From positions 992,001 through 1,056,000 of the forward strand of contig NZ_CP113975.1 in the NCBI RefSeq assembly GCF_026870155.1: a DNA stretch of 64,000 nucleotides, written 5' to 3'. The translations under genes were made by a program, and so were the position numbers. Source of the DNA: Flavobacterium marginilacus. GTDB lineage: Bacteria > Bacteroidota > Bacteroidia > Flavobacteriales > Flavobacteriaceae. Below are positions 24,698 through 34,298 of this stretch, piece by piece (positions within the stretch are counted from its first letter, which is position 1; each line of letters starts with the position of its first letter). The notes under the pieces were generated by a model. The model was not told the origin of the DNA. It did no database searches and worked only from the letters and a program-made list of their open reading frames with translations.

Positions 24698-25038
24698 ATC
24701 TGTTAGGTTTAAGTTAGGTTTAAATCAATCAGCATTAAAATTGGTTTATAAGCTTTTCAATACGTGTATATGTTTACTATTTCATTTTTGAATTGAGCTT
24801 TTGAAAATAAAAAAGCAATGCGGGGTATTTTAGAAAAATAAGATCGTTTTGTAATTCTTAAAATTAATCAAAAAAGCAACACGAAATTAGGTGTAGAATG
24901 CTGTTTTTTAATAATATGGTTATTTGTTGTTTCTCTTTTGCTGAAAATCGGACAGATTATGAAATAAAAAACCCTGCAAATTTAACTTTGCAGGGTCAAT
25001 TACTATTTATCACTAATTTCTAAGTGATGTGGATGAAG
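24698..25038. other. 341-bp intergenic region without a gene
   Basis: It holds the htpG terminator (24965-24996) and presumably the promoter of the pYEATS gene. No conserved frame or other structure was seen. Confidence 0.6.
24965..24996 (-). terminator. Terminator of htpG
   Basis: The stem ACCCTGCAAA/TTTGCAGGGT encloses a 6-nt loop. On the minus strand it is followed by TTTTT. Confidence 0.85.
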
Positions 25039-26925
25039 TTATTTTATCAGTTCAAAACTTCTTTTTACGAAAGCGGTTAATGCTTCCCCTTTTAATAAAT
25101 TTTGAGATAATTTAGCCAAATCAAGTGCTTGTTTAACCAAGTTTTCCTGTGCCGATTTGTCGGAGTTATTCAATATACTTGTAGCTAAGTCGGAGTTAGT
25201 GTTCACAACCAAATTGTACATTTCCGGCATGTTGCCCATTCCGAACATTCCGCCGCCGCCAGTTTGACTCATTTCTTTCATTCTACGCATAAATTCTGGC
25301 TGCGTGATAATGAATGGAGCTGCTTCACTGTCTAATGCTTCAAGCTGTACAGTGTAAGTTTGTTTAGGAACAATAGTTTCAAGAACCGTTTTTAAGTTTG
25401 CTTTTTCTTCATCAGATAATTTAGAAATAGCGTTTTCTTCTTTTTTGATCAAGTTATCAATATGATCAGAATCGACACGAACAAACTGCATACCGCTATT
25501 GTCTCCTTCAATTTTTTGGATTAAGTGTGAAATGATTGGTGAATCCAATAACAAAACTTCATATCCTTTGTCTTTTGCGATTTCAATATAAGAGTGCTGT
25601 GCTTCTTTATTTCCAGCATATAAAACAACAAGTTTTCCGTCTTTATCGGTTTGTTTCTCTTTGATTTTCTCTTTTAATTCTTCAAGAGTAAAATAAGTGT
25701 CATCAACAGTTGGGTAAAGTACAAACGCTCCTGCTTTTTCGTAGAATTTATCTTCAGAAAGCATTCCGTATTCCAGAACAATTTTAATATCATTCCATTT
25801 TTGTTCGAAATCAGCTCTGTTTTCGTTGAACAAAGATTTCAATTTATCAGCCACTTTACGGGTGATGTAGTTCGAGATTTTCTTAACTGCACCATCAGCC
25901 TGAAGTCCTGAACGTGAAACATTCAAAGGAATATCCGGCGAATCAACAACACCGCGAAGCATCATAAGGAATTCAGGAACAATTCCTTCAACGTTATCCG
26001 TCACGAATACTTGGTTTTGGTACAATTGAATTTTGTCTTTCTGGATCTGAAGATCTCCGCTTAATTTTGGAAAATATAAAATACCAGTCAGATTAAAAGG
26101 ATAATCTACGTTTAAGTGAATATGAAACAATGGCTCTTCAAACTGCATTGGATACATTTCGCGGTAGAAATCTTTATAATCAGCATCAGATAAATCAGAC
26201 GGCTGTTTAGTCCAGGCTGGATTTGGATTGTTTACAATATTATCAACTTCGATAGTTTCAGCAGTATAATCTTCTGGAGCATCTTCTGGTTTTGGAAGTG
26301 TTTCTTTTTTGGTTCCAAATTTAATCGGAATAGGCATGAACTTATTGTATTTGCTCAATAAGCCAGAGATTTTAAATTCTTCCAGGAACTCAAGAGAATC
26401 TTCTGCAATATGTAAAATGATTTCAGTTCCTCTAGTCGTTTTGTCAGCTGGTTCTAATGTAAATTCCGGACTTCCGTCACATGTCCAGTGTGCCGCTGGT
26501 TCGTCTTTGTATGATTTTGTGATGATTTCTACTTTCTCAGCAACCATAAAAGCTGAATAAAAACCAAGTCCAAAGTGACCAATAATACCAGAATCTTTAG
26601 CAGAGTCTTTGTATTTATCTAAAAATTCTTCAGCTCCCGAGAAAGCAACCTGATTGATGTATTTTTCTACTTCATCGGCAGTCATTCCTAAACCTTGATC
26701 GATGATGTGAAGTTTTTTGCCTTCTTTGTCAATTTTAACTTCAATAATTGGTGAACCATATTCAACATTAGTTTCTCCAATACTGATTAGATGTTTTAAT
26801 TTTAAAGTTGCATCGGTTCCGTTAGAAATTAATTCACGCAGGAAAATTTCGTGATCACTGTATAGAAATTTCTTGATTAAAGGAAAGATGTTTTCAACCG
26901 AAACATTAATTTTACCTGTTGTCAT
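25039..26925 (-). CDS. htpG: Molecular chaperone HtpG (Hsp90)
   Basis: The 628-residue ATP-dependent chaperone starts at MTTGKINVSVENIFPL (26925). The frame stays open to 27003, but the extra 26 residues are not part of the family. The GHKL ATPase motifs are present (ELISNGTDA, IDQGLGMTADEV, GHFGLGFYSAFMVA, GTEIILHI), followed by the middle domain Arg region (DIPLNVSRSGLQ) and the dimerisation domain. There is one operon gene. The upstream leader carries a GACAA/TTGTC inverted repeat at 27000-27010 of unknown meaning. Confidence 0.96.
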   Translation of the reverse strand: MTTGKINVSVENIFPLIKKFLYSDHEIFLRELISNGTDATLKLKHLISIGETNVEYGSPIIEVKIDKEGKKLHIIDQGLGMTADEVEKYINQVAFSGAEEFLDKYKDSAKDSGIIGHFGLGFYSAFMVAEKVEIITKSYKDEPAAHWTCDGSPEFTLEPADKTTRGTEIILHIAEDSLEFLEEFKISGLLSKYNKFMPIPIKFGTKKETLPKPEDAPEDYTAETIEVDNIVNNPNPAWTKQPSDLSDADYKDFYREMYPMQFEEPLFHIHLNVDYPFNLTGILYFPKLSGDLQIQKDKIQLYQNQVFVTDNVEGIVPEFLMMLRGVVDSPDIPLNVSRSGLQADGAVKKISNYITRKVADKLKSLFNENRADFEQKWNDIKIVLEYGMLSEDKFYEKAGAFVLYPTVDDTYFTLEELKEKIKEKQTDKDGKLVVLYAGNKEAQHSYIEIAKDKGYEVLLLDSPIISHLIQKIEGDNSGMQFVRVDSDHIDNLIKKEENAISKLSDEEKANLKTVLETIVPKQTYTVQLEALDSEAAPFIITQPEFMRRMKEMSQTGGGGMFGMGNMPEMYNLVVNTNSDLATSILNNSDKSAQENLVKQALDLAKLSQNLLKGEALTAFVKRSFELIK

Positions 26926-27336
26926 ATTTTTATATTTTATTAATGGTTTTACAATCGGAAAAATTACTTTCAAATAGAATACCAATTCTTCTAATAATGA
27001 CAAATTGTCGTAAGTGGGTTCTGTGAACTGCGGTGAAGCAATCCTGAAACAGTAAATAAATTGGATTTAAAGTACAGTTGTTAGGCAGTTTTGAAGATTT
27101 TTGAAAAGAAAAGTACATTTTAGCAGCGTTTTTTTGCCTCAAAAAGTTGCATTTGGACATGTCCAATAATTTCGATATTTATAAATAGATATCCATCAAA
27201 ATTCCTGTTTTATAACATTTTAACCGCAGATTGTTTTTTTAATAAACAGCAGGCAGTTATAAAAACACCACCCTTCTGAAAATTATTGTAGCCAAATTAT
27301 ATAAATAAAAAAATAATTTTGAACGAAATTGATATG

Positions 27337-27344
27337 TATCTTTG
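27337..27344 (+). promoter_or_regulatory. -7 box (TATCTTTG) of the lipocalin/OmpA pair
   Basis: TATCTTTG fits TAnnTTTG exactly and lies 28 bp before the ATG of the lipocalin gene. Confidence 0.65.
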
Positions 27345-27372
27345 TAGCTAAATTAATTTAAATTGAGAAAAA

Positions 27373-27891
27373 ATGAGAAAAATTCTTTTAATATGCGCTA
27401 TGGCCATTATGGTCTTTGCTTGTAAGTCTGGATCTACAGCTCCGACAGCACCTGCAGCACCAGCACCAGTTTCTAATGCTCCAATGACAAAATTAGATAA
27501 GGCTTCTCAAGTTGGAATAAAAGGAGATTGGCAGATTGTAAGTGTAACTTATCCTGGATCTGATTATATTAAAGTAAATTCTTTTAATCTTGCCGATTCA
27601 AAATGTTTTATAGGAAGCACTTGGCATTTTATTTCTAATAATAATAAAGGAACAATGACTTTGAATAGTCCAAATTGTACTGCTTTTACGTCGGCAATTA
27701 CATGGTATATTAATAAGGAAGGACAATTTGTGCTAAAAATATTAGATGAAGGATTGAAATCTAAAAACGTAAAAACCGGTTTTGTTCTTGCTGTAAGAAA
27801 TCAATCGGAAACTTCGTTTGAATTGGTTGATAAAATAAACGTAGGAAGTAAGCCGACAGATGTTGTTTACTTATTTCAAAAAGCTAATTAA
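27373..27891 (+). CDS. Lipocalin-like lipoprotein
   Basis: The 172-residue product has a signal peptide with lipobox VFAC, then a Pro/Ala/Thr-rich linker (about residues 20-40). Next comes a lipocalin-like domain: GIKGDWQIVSVTYPGSD, SKCFIGSTWHFISNNNKGTMTL, and SFELVDKINVGSKPTDVVYLFQK. It is paired with an OmpA-like lipoprotein 11 bp downstream, and both start MRKI. This is a common Bacteroidetes arrangement. The ligand is unknown. Confidence 0.82.
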   Translation: MRKILLICAMAIMVFACKSGSTAPTAPAAPAPVSNAPMTKLDKASQVGIKGDWQIVSVTYPGSDYIKVNSFNLADSKCFIGSTWHFISNNNKGTMTLNSPNCTAFTSAITWYINKEGQFVLKILDEGLKSKNVKTGFVLAVRNQSETSFELVDKINVGSKPTDVVYLFQKAN

Positions 27892-27902
27892 ATATAGGAA
27901 AA

Positions 27903-28586
27903 ATGAGAAAAATATCGATTATAGGACTAAGCAGTTTGTTTATGTTAAGCATTCTTTTTACTGGATGTGATTCAGTAAAGAATGCCAATAATACTCAAAA
28001 AGGAGCAGGAATAGGAGCCGTTGCCGGCGGAGTTATCGGGGCAATTATTGGAAACAATACCAAGCTAGGAACTGCTGCAGGTGCTGCGATTGGTGCTGCT
28101 GTAGGCGGCGGAACCGGAGCCTTGATTGGAAACAGTATGGATAAACAAGCCCGTGAAATAGATCAGGCTCTGCCTGGAGCAGAAGTGGAAAGAGTAGGAG
28201 AAGGAATTCACTTGACTTTAAACGAGAACGCTGTTCGTTTTGATGTAAATAAAGCGACTTTGACAGCTCAAGCCAAAGCGAATCTGGATAAATTAGTTCC
28301 AGTATTCAATTCGTATGCAGATACCAACATTGAAATTTTTGGTTATACGGATAATACGGGTAAACCAGAGTACAATCTGATACTTTCACAAAAAAGAGCC
28401 GAATCTGTAAAAACGTATTTGATTTCAAAAGGATTGGCGGCAAGCCGTTTCAAAACATCCGGTTATGGAATAGCTGACCCAATTGCTACGAATGATACAA
28501 AAGAAGGACAAAGCCAAAACCGCCGTGTAGAATTTGCAATTACTGCAAATGCTAAAATGATTGAAGACGCTAAAAAGAAACAATAA
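27903..28586 (+). CDS. OmpA-family lipoprotein with glycine zipper
   Basis: The 227-residue product has lipobox LFTGC, a glycine-zipper segment (GAGIGAVAGGVIGAIIG and a second similar run, about residues 38-80), and a C-terminal OmpA peptidoglycan-binding domain (EIFGYTDNTGKPEYNLILSQKRAESVKTYL, SQNRRVEFAI). The domain should bind meso-diaminopimelate and tether the outer membrane to peptidoglycan. It is in one transcript with the lipocalin gene. Confidence 0.92.
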   Translation: MRKISIIGLSSLFMLSILFTGCDSVKNANNTQKGAGIGAVAGGVIGAIIGNNTKLGTAAGAAIGAAVGGGTGALIGNSMDKQAREIDQALPGAEVERVGEGIHLTLNENAVRFDVNKATLTAQAKANLDKLVPVFNSYADTNIEIFGYTDNTGKPEYNLILSQKRAESVKTYLISKGLAASRFKTSGYGIADPIATNDTKEGQSQNRRVEFAITANAKMIEDAKKKQ

Positions 28587-28607
28587 AGGTTAGCCTCAAT
28601 ATATTTG

Positions 28608-28642
28608 AAAAAACTGCTTTATCATAAAAGCAGTTTTTTTTT
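28608..28642 (+). terminator. Terminator after the OmpA gene
   Basis: The stem AAAAAACTGCTTT/AAAGCAGTTTTTT has a 6-nt loop and a T-run. Confidence 0.85.
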
Positions 28643-28685
28643 GGATTAAATTCAATTATCAACATATTTTTTTTAGTAAAGAAAC

Positions 28686-28693
28686 TATCTTTG
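28686..28693 (+). promoter_or_regulatory. -7 box (TATCTTTG) of the ABC ATPase gene
   Basis: TATCTTTG fits TAnnTTTG and lies 25 bp before the ATG. Confidence 0.6.
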
Positions 28694-28718
28694 TTTTCTT
28701 AAATTTTAATGCTGTAGA

Positions 28719-29663
28719 ATGCTTCAAGTTCAAAATATTTCATTCGGCTACACCGAGAAAATCATAATTCAAAATGTAGACTTCACTGTTGCTAAAGGGC
28801 AGAATATATCAATTCTTGGTGAGAGCGGCTGTGGAAAAAGTACGCTTTTAAAACTGCTTTATGGTATGTATGATTTAAATCATGGACGTATTTTGTATAA
28901 TGATACAGAGATCCGGGGGCCAAAATATAATTTGATTCCAGGAATGCCATTTATGAAATATCTGGCGCAGGATTTTGATTTGATGCCTTACGAAACTGTA
29001 GCCGAAAATGTAGGCAAGTTTCTTTCTAATGGTTTTATGCCTTTAAAGAAACTGCGTATTCAAGAACTGCTGGAAATGGTCGAAATGACTGAATTTGCAA
29101 ATGTGAAAGCGAAATTATTGAGCGGAGGACAGCAGCAGCGAGTGGCCTTGGCTAGAGTTTTAGCCTTGGAGCCAGAAGTTTTATTGTTAGATGAACCGTT
29201 CAGCCATATTGATAATTTTAGAAAAAACGCACTTCGAAGAAACCTTTTTGCTTATTTAAAGAAAAAAGAAATCACTTGTTTTATAGCAACTCACGATAGT
29301 GTTGATGCTCTTTCTTTCTCGGACGAGACCATTGTTTTGTATCAGGGAAGAATTATGGAAAAAGGACCTTCTGCCGATGTCTATAAATATCCTTTGAATA
29401 AATATGTTGCTTCCCTTTTTGGTGAAGTTAATGAATTAAAATTATCTCAGTTAATGCCGATTGAAGGAGAAGACGAGGTCGTTTTATTGTATCCGCATCA
29501 GTTAAAAGCAGATCCTGCTGGAACTATAAAAGCAATAGTAAAAGAATCTTTTTTTAAAGGAAGCCGTTTTTTAATAAAAGCTGTTTTCGACAGAAGAGTT
29601 ATCTTTTTTGAGCATGAAACTGCTTTAGAATTCAATCAGGAGGTGATATTAAAAATCATTTAA
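28719..29663 (+). CDS. Orphan ABC transporter ATP-binding protein
   Basis: The 314-residue ATPase has Walker A GESGCGKST, Q-loop LAQDFDLMPYETV, signature LLSGGQQQRVALAR, Walker B VLLLDEPFSHID and H-loop IATHD, all intact. The roughly 80 residues after the nucleotide-binding domain look like a TOBE-type domain, as in PotA/FbpC-like importers. The neighbours include no permease or binding protein, so the transported substrate cannot be inferred. A 134-bp gap separates it from fabH. Confidence 0.88.
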   Translation: MLQVQNISFGYTEKIIIQNVDFTVAKGQNISILGESGCGKSTLLKLLYGMYDLNHGRILYNDTEIRGPKYNLIPGMPFMKYLAQDFDLMPYETVAENVGKFLSNGFMPLKKLRIQELLEMVEMTEFANVKAKLLSGGQQQRVALARVLALEPEVLLLDEPFSHIDNFRKNALRRNLFAYLKKKEITCFIATHDSVDALSFSDETIVLYQGRIMEKGPSADVYKYPLNKYVASLFGEVNELKLSQLMPIEGEDEVVLLYPHQLKADPAGTIKAIVKESFFKGSRFLIKAVFDRRVIFFEHETALEFNQEVILKII

Positions 29664-29797
29664 GAAAAGACTATTAGCAGCATAAAGAAAAATAAATGCT
29701 GAATAAAACTGAAAATATCTAAAAAAAGACGATATTGTATTCTGGTTTTTAAAGGATGTTTGAATTTGATGTCTTGATTTTAATAAAAAGATAAACT

Positions 29798-30805
29798 ATG
29801 TACCATTCAAAAATAACGGGATTGGGATATTATGTCCCAGATAATGTAGTGACTAATGATGATTTGTCCAAAATCATTGATACCAATGACGAATGGATTC
29901 AGGAAAGAACAGGTATTCAGGAGAGAAGACATATCATCAGAGGTGAGGACACTACTACTTCAATGGGTGTGAAAGCGGCCAAAATTGCGATAGAGCGTTC
30001 AGGTGTTGCTGCATCTGATATTGATTTTGTTGTATTTGCAACACTGAGTCCCGATTATTATTTTCCAGGACCGGGTGTTTTGGTACAGCGGGATCTGGGA
30101 TTGAGAACAGTTGGAGCATTAGATGTTAGAAACCAATGTTCGGGTTTTGTTTACGCACTTTCTGTAGCCGACCAATACATTAAAACGGGAATGTATAAAA
30201 ATATTCTGGTAATTGGTTCCGAAGTTCATTCTACTGGATTGGATATGACAACACGAGGCAGAGGTGTTTCGGTGATTTTTGGAGATGGAGCAGGAGCTGC
30301 TGTTTTGAGCAGAGAAGAAGATCTGTCGAAAGGTATTTTGTCAACACACCTGCATTCAGAAGGAATTCATGCTGAAGAATTAGCTTTGACTGCACCGGGA
30401 ATGGGAGCGCGATGGGTTACCGATATTATTGCTGACAATAACCCAGATGACGAAAGTTATTTTCCTTATATGAACGGACAGTTTGTATTTAAAAATGCAG
30501 TGGTTCGTTTTGCTGAAGTTATCAATGAAGGTTTGGAAGCCAATAATCTGCAGGTTTCGGATATTGATATGCTGATTCCGCATCAGGCAAATTTGAGAAT
30601 TTCGCAGTTTATACAAAAGAAATTCGGGCTAGAAGATGATCAGGTGTTCAATAATATTCAAAAATATGGAAATACTACTGCTGCTTCTATTCCGATTGCC
30701 TTGACCGAAGCTTGGGAGAAAGGAAAAATAAAATCCGGCGATACCGTAGTTTTAGCAGCTTTCGGAAGCGGATTTACATGGGCGAGCGCAATTATAAAAT
30801 GGTAA
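29798..30805 (+). CDS. fabH: 3-oxoacyl-ACP synthase III
   Basis: The 335-residue thiolase-fold enzyme condenses an acyl-CoA with malonyl-ACP to start fatty-acid synthesis. The catalytic triad is visible: Cys in RNQCSGFVYAL, His in LIPHQANLRI and Asn in KYGNTTAASIP. TNDEWIQERTGI is typical of FabH. It stands alone, not in a fab cluster, so it could also be one of several KASIII paralogues used for branched-chain or special lipids. A terminator follows. Confidence 0.9.
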   Translation: MYHSKITGLGYYVPDNVVTNDDLSKIIDTNDEWIQERTGIQERRHIIRGEDTTTSMGVKAAKIAIERSGVAASDIDFVVFATLSPDYYFPGPGVLVQRDLGLRTVGALDVRNQCSGFVYALSVADQYIKTGMYKNILVIGSEVHSTGLDMTTRGRGVSVIFGDGAGAAVLSREEDLSKGILSTHLHSEGIHAEELALTAPGMGARWVTDIIADNNPDDESYFPYMNGQFVFKNAVVRFAEVINEGLEANNLQVSDIDMLIPHQANLRISQFIQKKFGLEDDQVFNNIQKYGNTTAASIPIALTEAWEKGKIKSGDTVVLAAFGSGFTWASAIIKW

Positions 30806-30832
30806 TATAAAACTTTGTGATAATTATAATTT

Positions 30833-30866
30833 AAAAAAACTTGAAGGCTGTACTTCAAGTTTTTTT
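30833..30866 (+). terminator. Terminator after fabH
   Basis: The stem AAAAAAACTTGAAG/CTTCAAGTTTTTTT has a 6-nt loop. Confidence 0.85.
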
Positions 30867-30881
30867 TTAAGATTTTTTGAA

Positions 30882-31556
30882 ATGAAAAACAGCTTACTTG
30901 AAATCGCGTGTTTTAATTTACAATCTGCAGTTATTGCCCAGCAAAATGGGGCAGATAGAATAGAATTATGTGCTAACATGAAGGAAGGAGGTACTACTCC
31001 TGATTTTGAAACTGCACGTAAAGTCCGAAGCGAATTGCATATTATGATGTATGTAATGATTCGGCCTCGGGGAGGAAATTTTGTATATACTAATGAAGAA
31101 TTCAGTAAAATGAAGAATGACATTGAGCAGTTTAAAAGTATAGGAGCCGATGGGTTTGTGTTTGGAATTTTGAATAACGATGGAACTGTAAACGTTGAAC
31201 AGAACAAACAGCTAGTTGCTTTGGCAAGTCCATTTCCATGCACTTTTCATCGCGCTTTTGATGTGGTTCCGTCAGTTTATGATTCGTTAGAAATAGTTAT
31301 TAACTGCGGTTTCAAAACCATATTAACCTCGGGACAAGCAGCAAATGTTTTGGAAGGAATTGAGGTATTATCGGTATTGGCAGAAAAAGCAAGAAACAGA
31401 ATTGTAATAATGCCAGGCGGAGGATTTCGCTCCTTAAATAGTAAGATGATAATGAGAAAAACAAACGCTCTTTTTTATCACTCTTCTGCAATTACTGATT
31501 CAGGTGAAACAGCAGATGCTGATGAAATAAAAGCATTGAAACAGAGTTTACACTAA
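30882..31556 (+). CDS. cutC: CutC family protein
   Basis: The 224-residue TIM-barrel protein opens with LLEIACFNLQSAVIAQQNGADRIELCANMKEGGTTP and continues with MIRPRGGNFVYT, GADGFVFGIL, CTFHRAFDVV and IMPGGGFRS, all CutC family features. E. coli CutC was linked to copper tolerance, but its biochemical activity is not settled. It starts 15 bp after the fabH terminator. Confidence 0.93.
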   Translation: MKNSLLEIACFNLQSAVIAQQNGADRIELCANMKEGGTTPDFETARKVRSELHIMMYVMIRPRGGNFVYTNEEFSKMKNDIEQFKSIGADGFVFGILNNDGTVNVEQNKQLVALASPFPCTFHRAFDVVPSVYDSLEIVINCGFKTILTSGQAANVLEGIEVLSVLAEKARNRIVIMPGGGFRSLNSKMIMRKTNALFYHSSAITDSGETADADEIKALKQSLH

Positions 31557-31570
31557 ATGTAAAAGCATAA

Positions 31571-31602
31571 GAAACCCCAGAGTTGGCATTCTCTGGGGTT
31601 TC
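31571..31602. terminator. Bidirectional terminator between cutC and the TonB-dependent receptor
   Basis: A perfect 12-bp stem GAAACCCCAGAG/CTCTGGGGTTTC with an 8-nt loop lies between convergent genes. Confidence 0.85.
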
Positions 31603-31638
31603 TTCTTTTGTAACCAATTCTAATATTAAAACTAATTT

Positions 31639-33975
31639 TTAGAAACCGCCGCTTCCTTGGGTTTCGTTTTTATCTCTTTCTTTTCTTTGAACTGCTTTGT
31701 TTTTTCCAGCTCCAAAACGGTAGTTGAAACCAATGTAGGCCGTTTGGCTTTCCCAATGGAATTCTCCGGTTTGTAATTTTGGTTTTGTAGCATCGAAGGC
31801 AAAATGCATACTGTCAAATAAATCACTTACTCGGGCGGTTATAGTTCCAGTGCCTTTAAGGATGGTAAGACTTGAACCTGCATCGATTCTCCACATTGGT
31901 TTTCTTAGGAACTGTAGTCCCAAATCCTCGCCTCGATACATTCCTGTCAATTGAAAGCGCAGATTTTTTGACGCTTTGAAAGTATTGCTTATGCGGGAGT
32001 TTATAGTGGTCACATCTACTTCTACATAATCGGTTTCCACGTATCCTTTGGTTTTTTTGTTGTATAAATCAAAACTGATGTTGGCAGTATACCATTTTGT
32101 GAAATCCAGATTTCCTGAAAGTTCAACTCCATAAGCGTTGTTGTCGCCTAAATTGGCATACGACAAAATTTGTCTTTCGGGATCAGTAGGGTTTCCATTA
32201 AGGGTTCTTGTAATTTCGTCATTAATCTGACGGTAAAAAACGCCCGAAGTGATAGAACCTATTTTAGTTTTTCGTGTGTAATTCAATTCTACCGAGTTAG
32301 TAAATTGAGGAAATAATTCAGGATTTCCTTCGGAGTCTATCAAAGGCGTACTCCATTCACGAATAGGATTCACTTGATCAATGCTCGGTCTGTCCACACG
32401 TTTTGAAACACTGAAATTGAAGGAATTATTTTCGGTAGGTGTGTAGGTTACAAAACCAGAAGGATAAACGGTGAACAAATCATCATTAAATGTTCCGTCG
32501 GCTTGATTTACTTTTTGGAAAAGCGCATCGGCAGTGTATTTTTCAAAACGGGCTCCCACTTGGGCATTCCATTTTTTCCATTGTTTAGCAATGGTAGTGT
32601 AGGCTGAATAAATTTTTCTTTCGTAATTGAAATCAGAATTATAAGCGTCATTCAGCAGAAAATTATTTTTTGTGTTTTCAAGACGGGTTTCCAATCCGGC
32701 TTCCAGTTTGATAGTTTCTGTCAAAGGATTTACGTAATCCAGATTCAGTAAAATATTCTCGCCTTTATTGGTTATATCATTCAATGCAGCTGGATTGGTG
32801 AATGAACTGTTTTCTTCATTGTCATTATTGCTGTAATTGGCTTCAAATTCAAGGGTATGTCCCTCTTTTTTGAAGCTTTTCTTATAATCGAAATTATAGG
32901 TTTGGGTATAATTATCATTTTTGCTGTTAAATATCTGATTAATATTAGCAGCCGGGTTGTTATAAATTACATTTACATTTGATTTTCCTGTTTCATTATT
33001 GATGTTTTGTGTTGTGTAAACAGAAATTGTATTGGTTTCATTCAAATAAAAATCAAAACCTACTTTGGCCAAGTGTGAAGTACCGTTATTTAAAAAATCA
33101 AAGTTTTGTGTATTTTCTTCGTTTGGCTCCAGCGTTTCTATTTTTCCATGATTATGGTGTTTTCCGGTTGTTAAACCATAATTTCCATAAAGATTGAATT
33201 TTCCGTTACGGTAATTCATGTCAAAAGAGGAATTGGTTTTTGGAGTTTCACCAAAGGTTATGCCGCTGTTTACGCTTCCGTTAAAACCAATTTTAGCATT
33301 TTTGTTTAATACTATATTGATAATGCCGCTCATTCCCTCCGGATTGTATTTGGCCGAAGGATTGGTAATCAATTCAATTTGTTTAATTGAAGCTGCCGGA
33401 ATCTGCTGTAATAGCTGAGAAGCACTAACAGTTGATGGTTTGCCATCCACAAATACTCGAACATTTGAATTTCCTCTAAGGCTCACCGCATTGGTCTGCG
33501 GATCTACGCTTACCGAAGGAATATTGTTCAGAATTTCGGAAGCTGTTGCTCCTGCACTCAGCAAATCCTTGCCTACGTTAATTACTTTTCGATCTGTTTT
33601 TTGTTCAATCATCGAATGTTCTTTGACAATATCAACCGACTGCAGTTCTGTGGCTTCCTCTTCCAAAAGGATTTCGATCGAGGAATTCTTTTTTGCGGAA
33701 TTTAATTCAATAGACGTGGCGTATTTTTTATATCCAATAAATTCTACTTCCAGTGTAAACTTTTTTAGTTCTAAATTTTTAATGGAAAAAGCTCCGTTTT
33801 CGTCAGCTACAATTCCGGTAATTATTTTTCCGGCATCTTTTATTACTATCGAAGCGTATTGAACCGGCTGGTTTGTTGCTTTGTTTTTTACTTTACCCGA
33901 AAGGACTCCTGGGTTTTCTGCTTTTGTAATTCCCACGAAACTCAATAGGAAAAACACTAAAAGTTTAATTTTCAT
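31639..33975 (-). CDS. TonB-dependent receptor, outer membrane beta-barrel type
   Basis: The 778-residue product has a signal peptide (KIKLLVFFLLSFVGITKA), a carboxypeptidase-regulatory-like domain (GKVKNKATNQPVQYASI, residues about 25-110), a plug domain (ASEILNNIPSVSVDPQTNAVSLRGNSNVRVFVDGKPS) and a beta barrel rich in aromatic girdle residues, ending AYIGFNYRFG followed by about 25 charged residues past the last strand. The charged tail (AGKNKAVQRKERDKNE) is a common extension in this family. The substrate is not indicated. It stands alone. Confidence 0.88.
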   Translation of the reverse strand: MKIKLLVFFLLSFVGITKAENPGVLSGKVKNKATNQPVQYASIVIKDAGKIITGIVADENGAFSIKNLELKKFTLEVEFIGYKKYATSIELNSAKKNSSIEILLEEEATELQSVDIVKEHSMIEQKTDRKVINVGKDLLSAGATASEILNNIPSVSVDPQTNAVSLRGNSNVRVFVDGKPSTVSASQLLQQIPAASIKQIELITNPSAKYNPEGMSGIINIVLNKNAKIGFNGSVNSGITFGETPKTNSSFDMNYRNGKFNLYGNYGLTTGKHHNHGKIETLEPNEENTQNFDFLNNGTSHLAKVGFDFYLNETNTISVYTTQNINNETGKSNVNVIYNNPAANINQIFNSKNDNYTQTYNFDYKKSFKKEGHTLEFEANYSNNDNEENSSFTNPAALNDITNKGENILLNLDYVNPLTETIKLEAGLETRLENTKNNFLLNDAYNSDFNYERKIYSAYTTIAKQWKKWNAQVGARFEKYTADALFQKVNQADGTFNDDLFTVYPSGFVTYTPTENNSFNFSVSKRVDRPSIDQVNPIREWSTPLIDSEGNPELFPQFTNSVELNYTRKTKIGSITSGVFYRQINDEITRTLNGNPTDPERQILSYANLGDNNAYGVELSGNLDFTKWYTANISFDLYNKKTKGYVETDYVEVDVTTINSRISNTFKASKNLRFQLTGMYRGEDLGLQFLRKPMWRIDAGSSLTILKGTGTITARVSDLFDSMHFAFDATKPKLQTGEFHWESQTAYIGFNYRFGAGKNKAVQRKERDKNETQGSGGF

Positions 33976-34298
33976 AATTGTTTTTTTGATTGATTGTTTT
34001 GATTGATGATTGCAAATAAGACTGTTTTGTCTTTGTTTTGTAACACTATTTTTGAAAAAAAATACATCTTTGTTTCGATTCGTATTGATAAACTTTGATT
34101 ATTAAAGGTTTGGCATCTGATTTTTTTTTCTTGAAATAGCATGTTTTTGAATTGTTTTAGACTTTTTTCACCTGTTATTGGATACTATTTTACAGTAACG
34201 TTTTTAAAAAGGAAGTCTCAAACAGAATGTAGTTATTCACTTTCGCTATTTGGCGAATAAGCCTTATATTTGCACACTTAAAAAAAAATAATCATAAG
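33976..34298. other. 323-bp divergent intergenic region
   Basis: It holds the argS promoter (-7 box TATATTTG at 34265-34272) with a TTCGC/GCGAA inverted repeat just upstream (about 34248-34263). The minus-strand promoter for the receptor is not obvious. No reading frame was seen. Confidence 0.6.
34265..34272 (+). promoter_or_regulatory. -7 box (TATATTTG) of argS
   Basis: TATATTTG fits TAnnTTTG and lies 26 bp before the ATG. Confidence 0.65.

Noticed and set aside
26930..27166. A 78-residue frame upstream of htpG, and the N-terminal extension of htpG to 27003
   Set aside because: The extension is absent from the HtpG family, and the 78-residue frame lies in the leader with no family match or plausible start signal.
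33976..34298. TTCGC/GCGAA inverted repeat near the argS promoter as a regulatory site
   Set aside because: The arms are only 5 bp, occur by chance often, and a single copy cannot be tested here.
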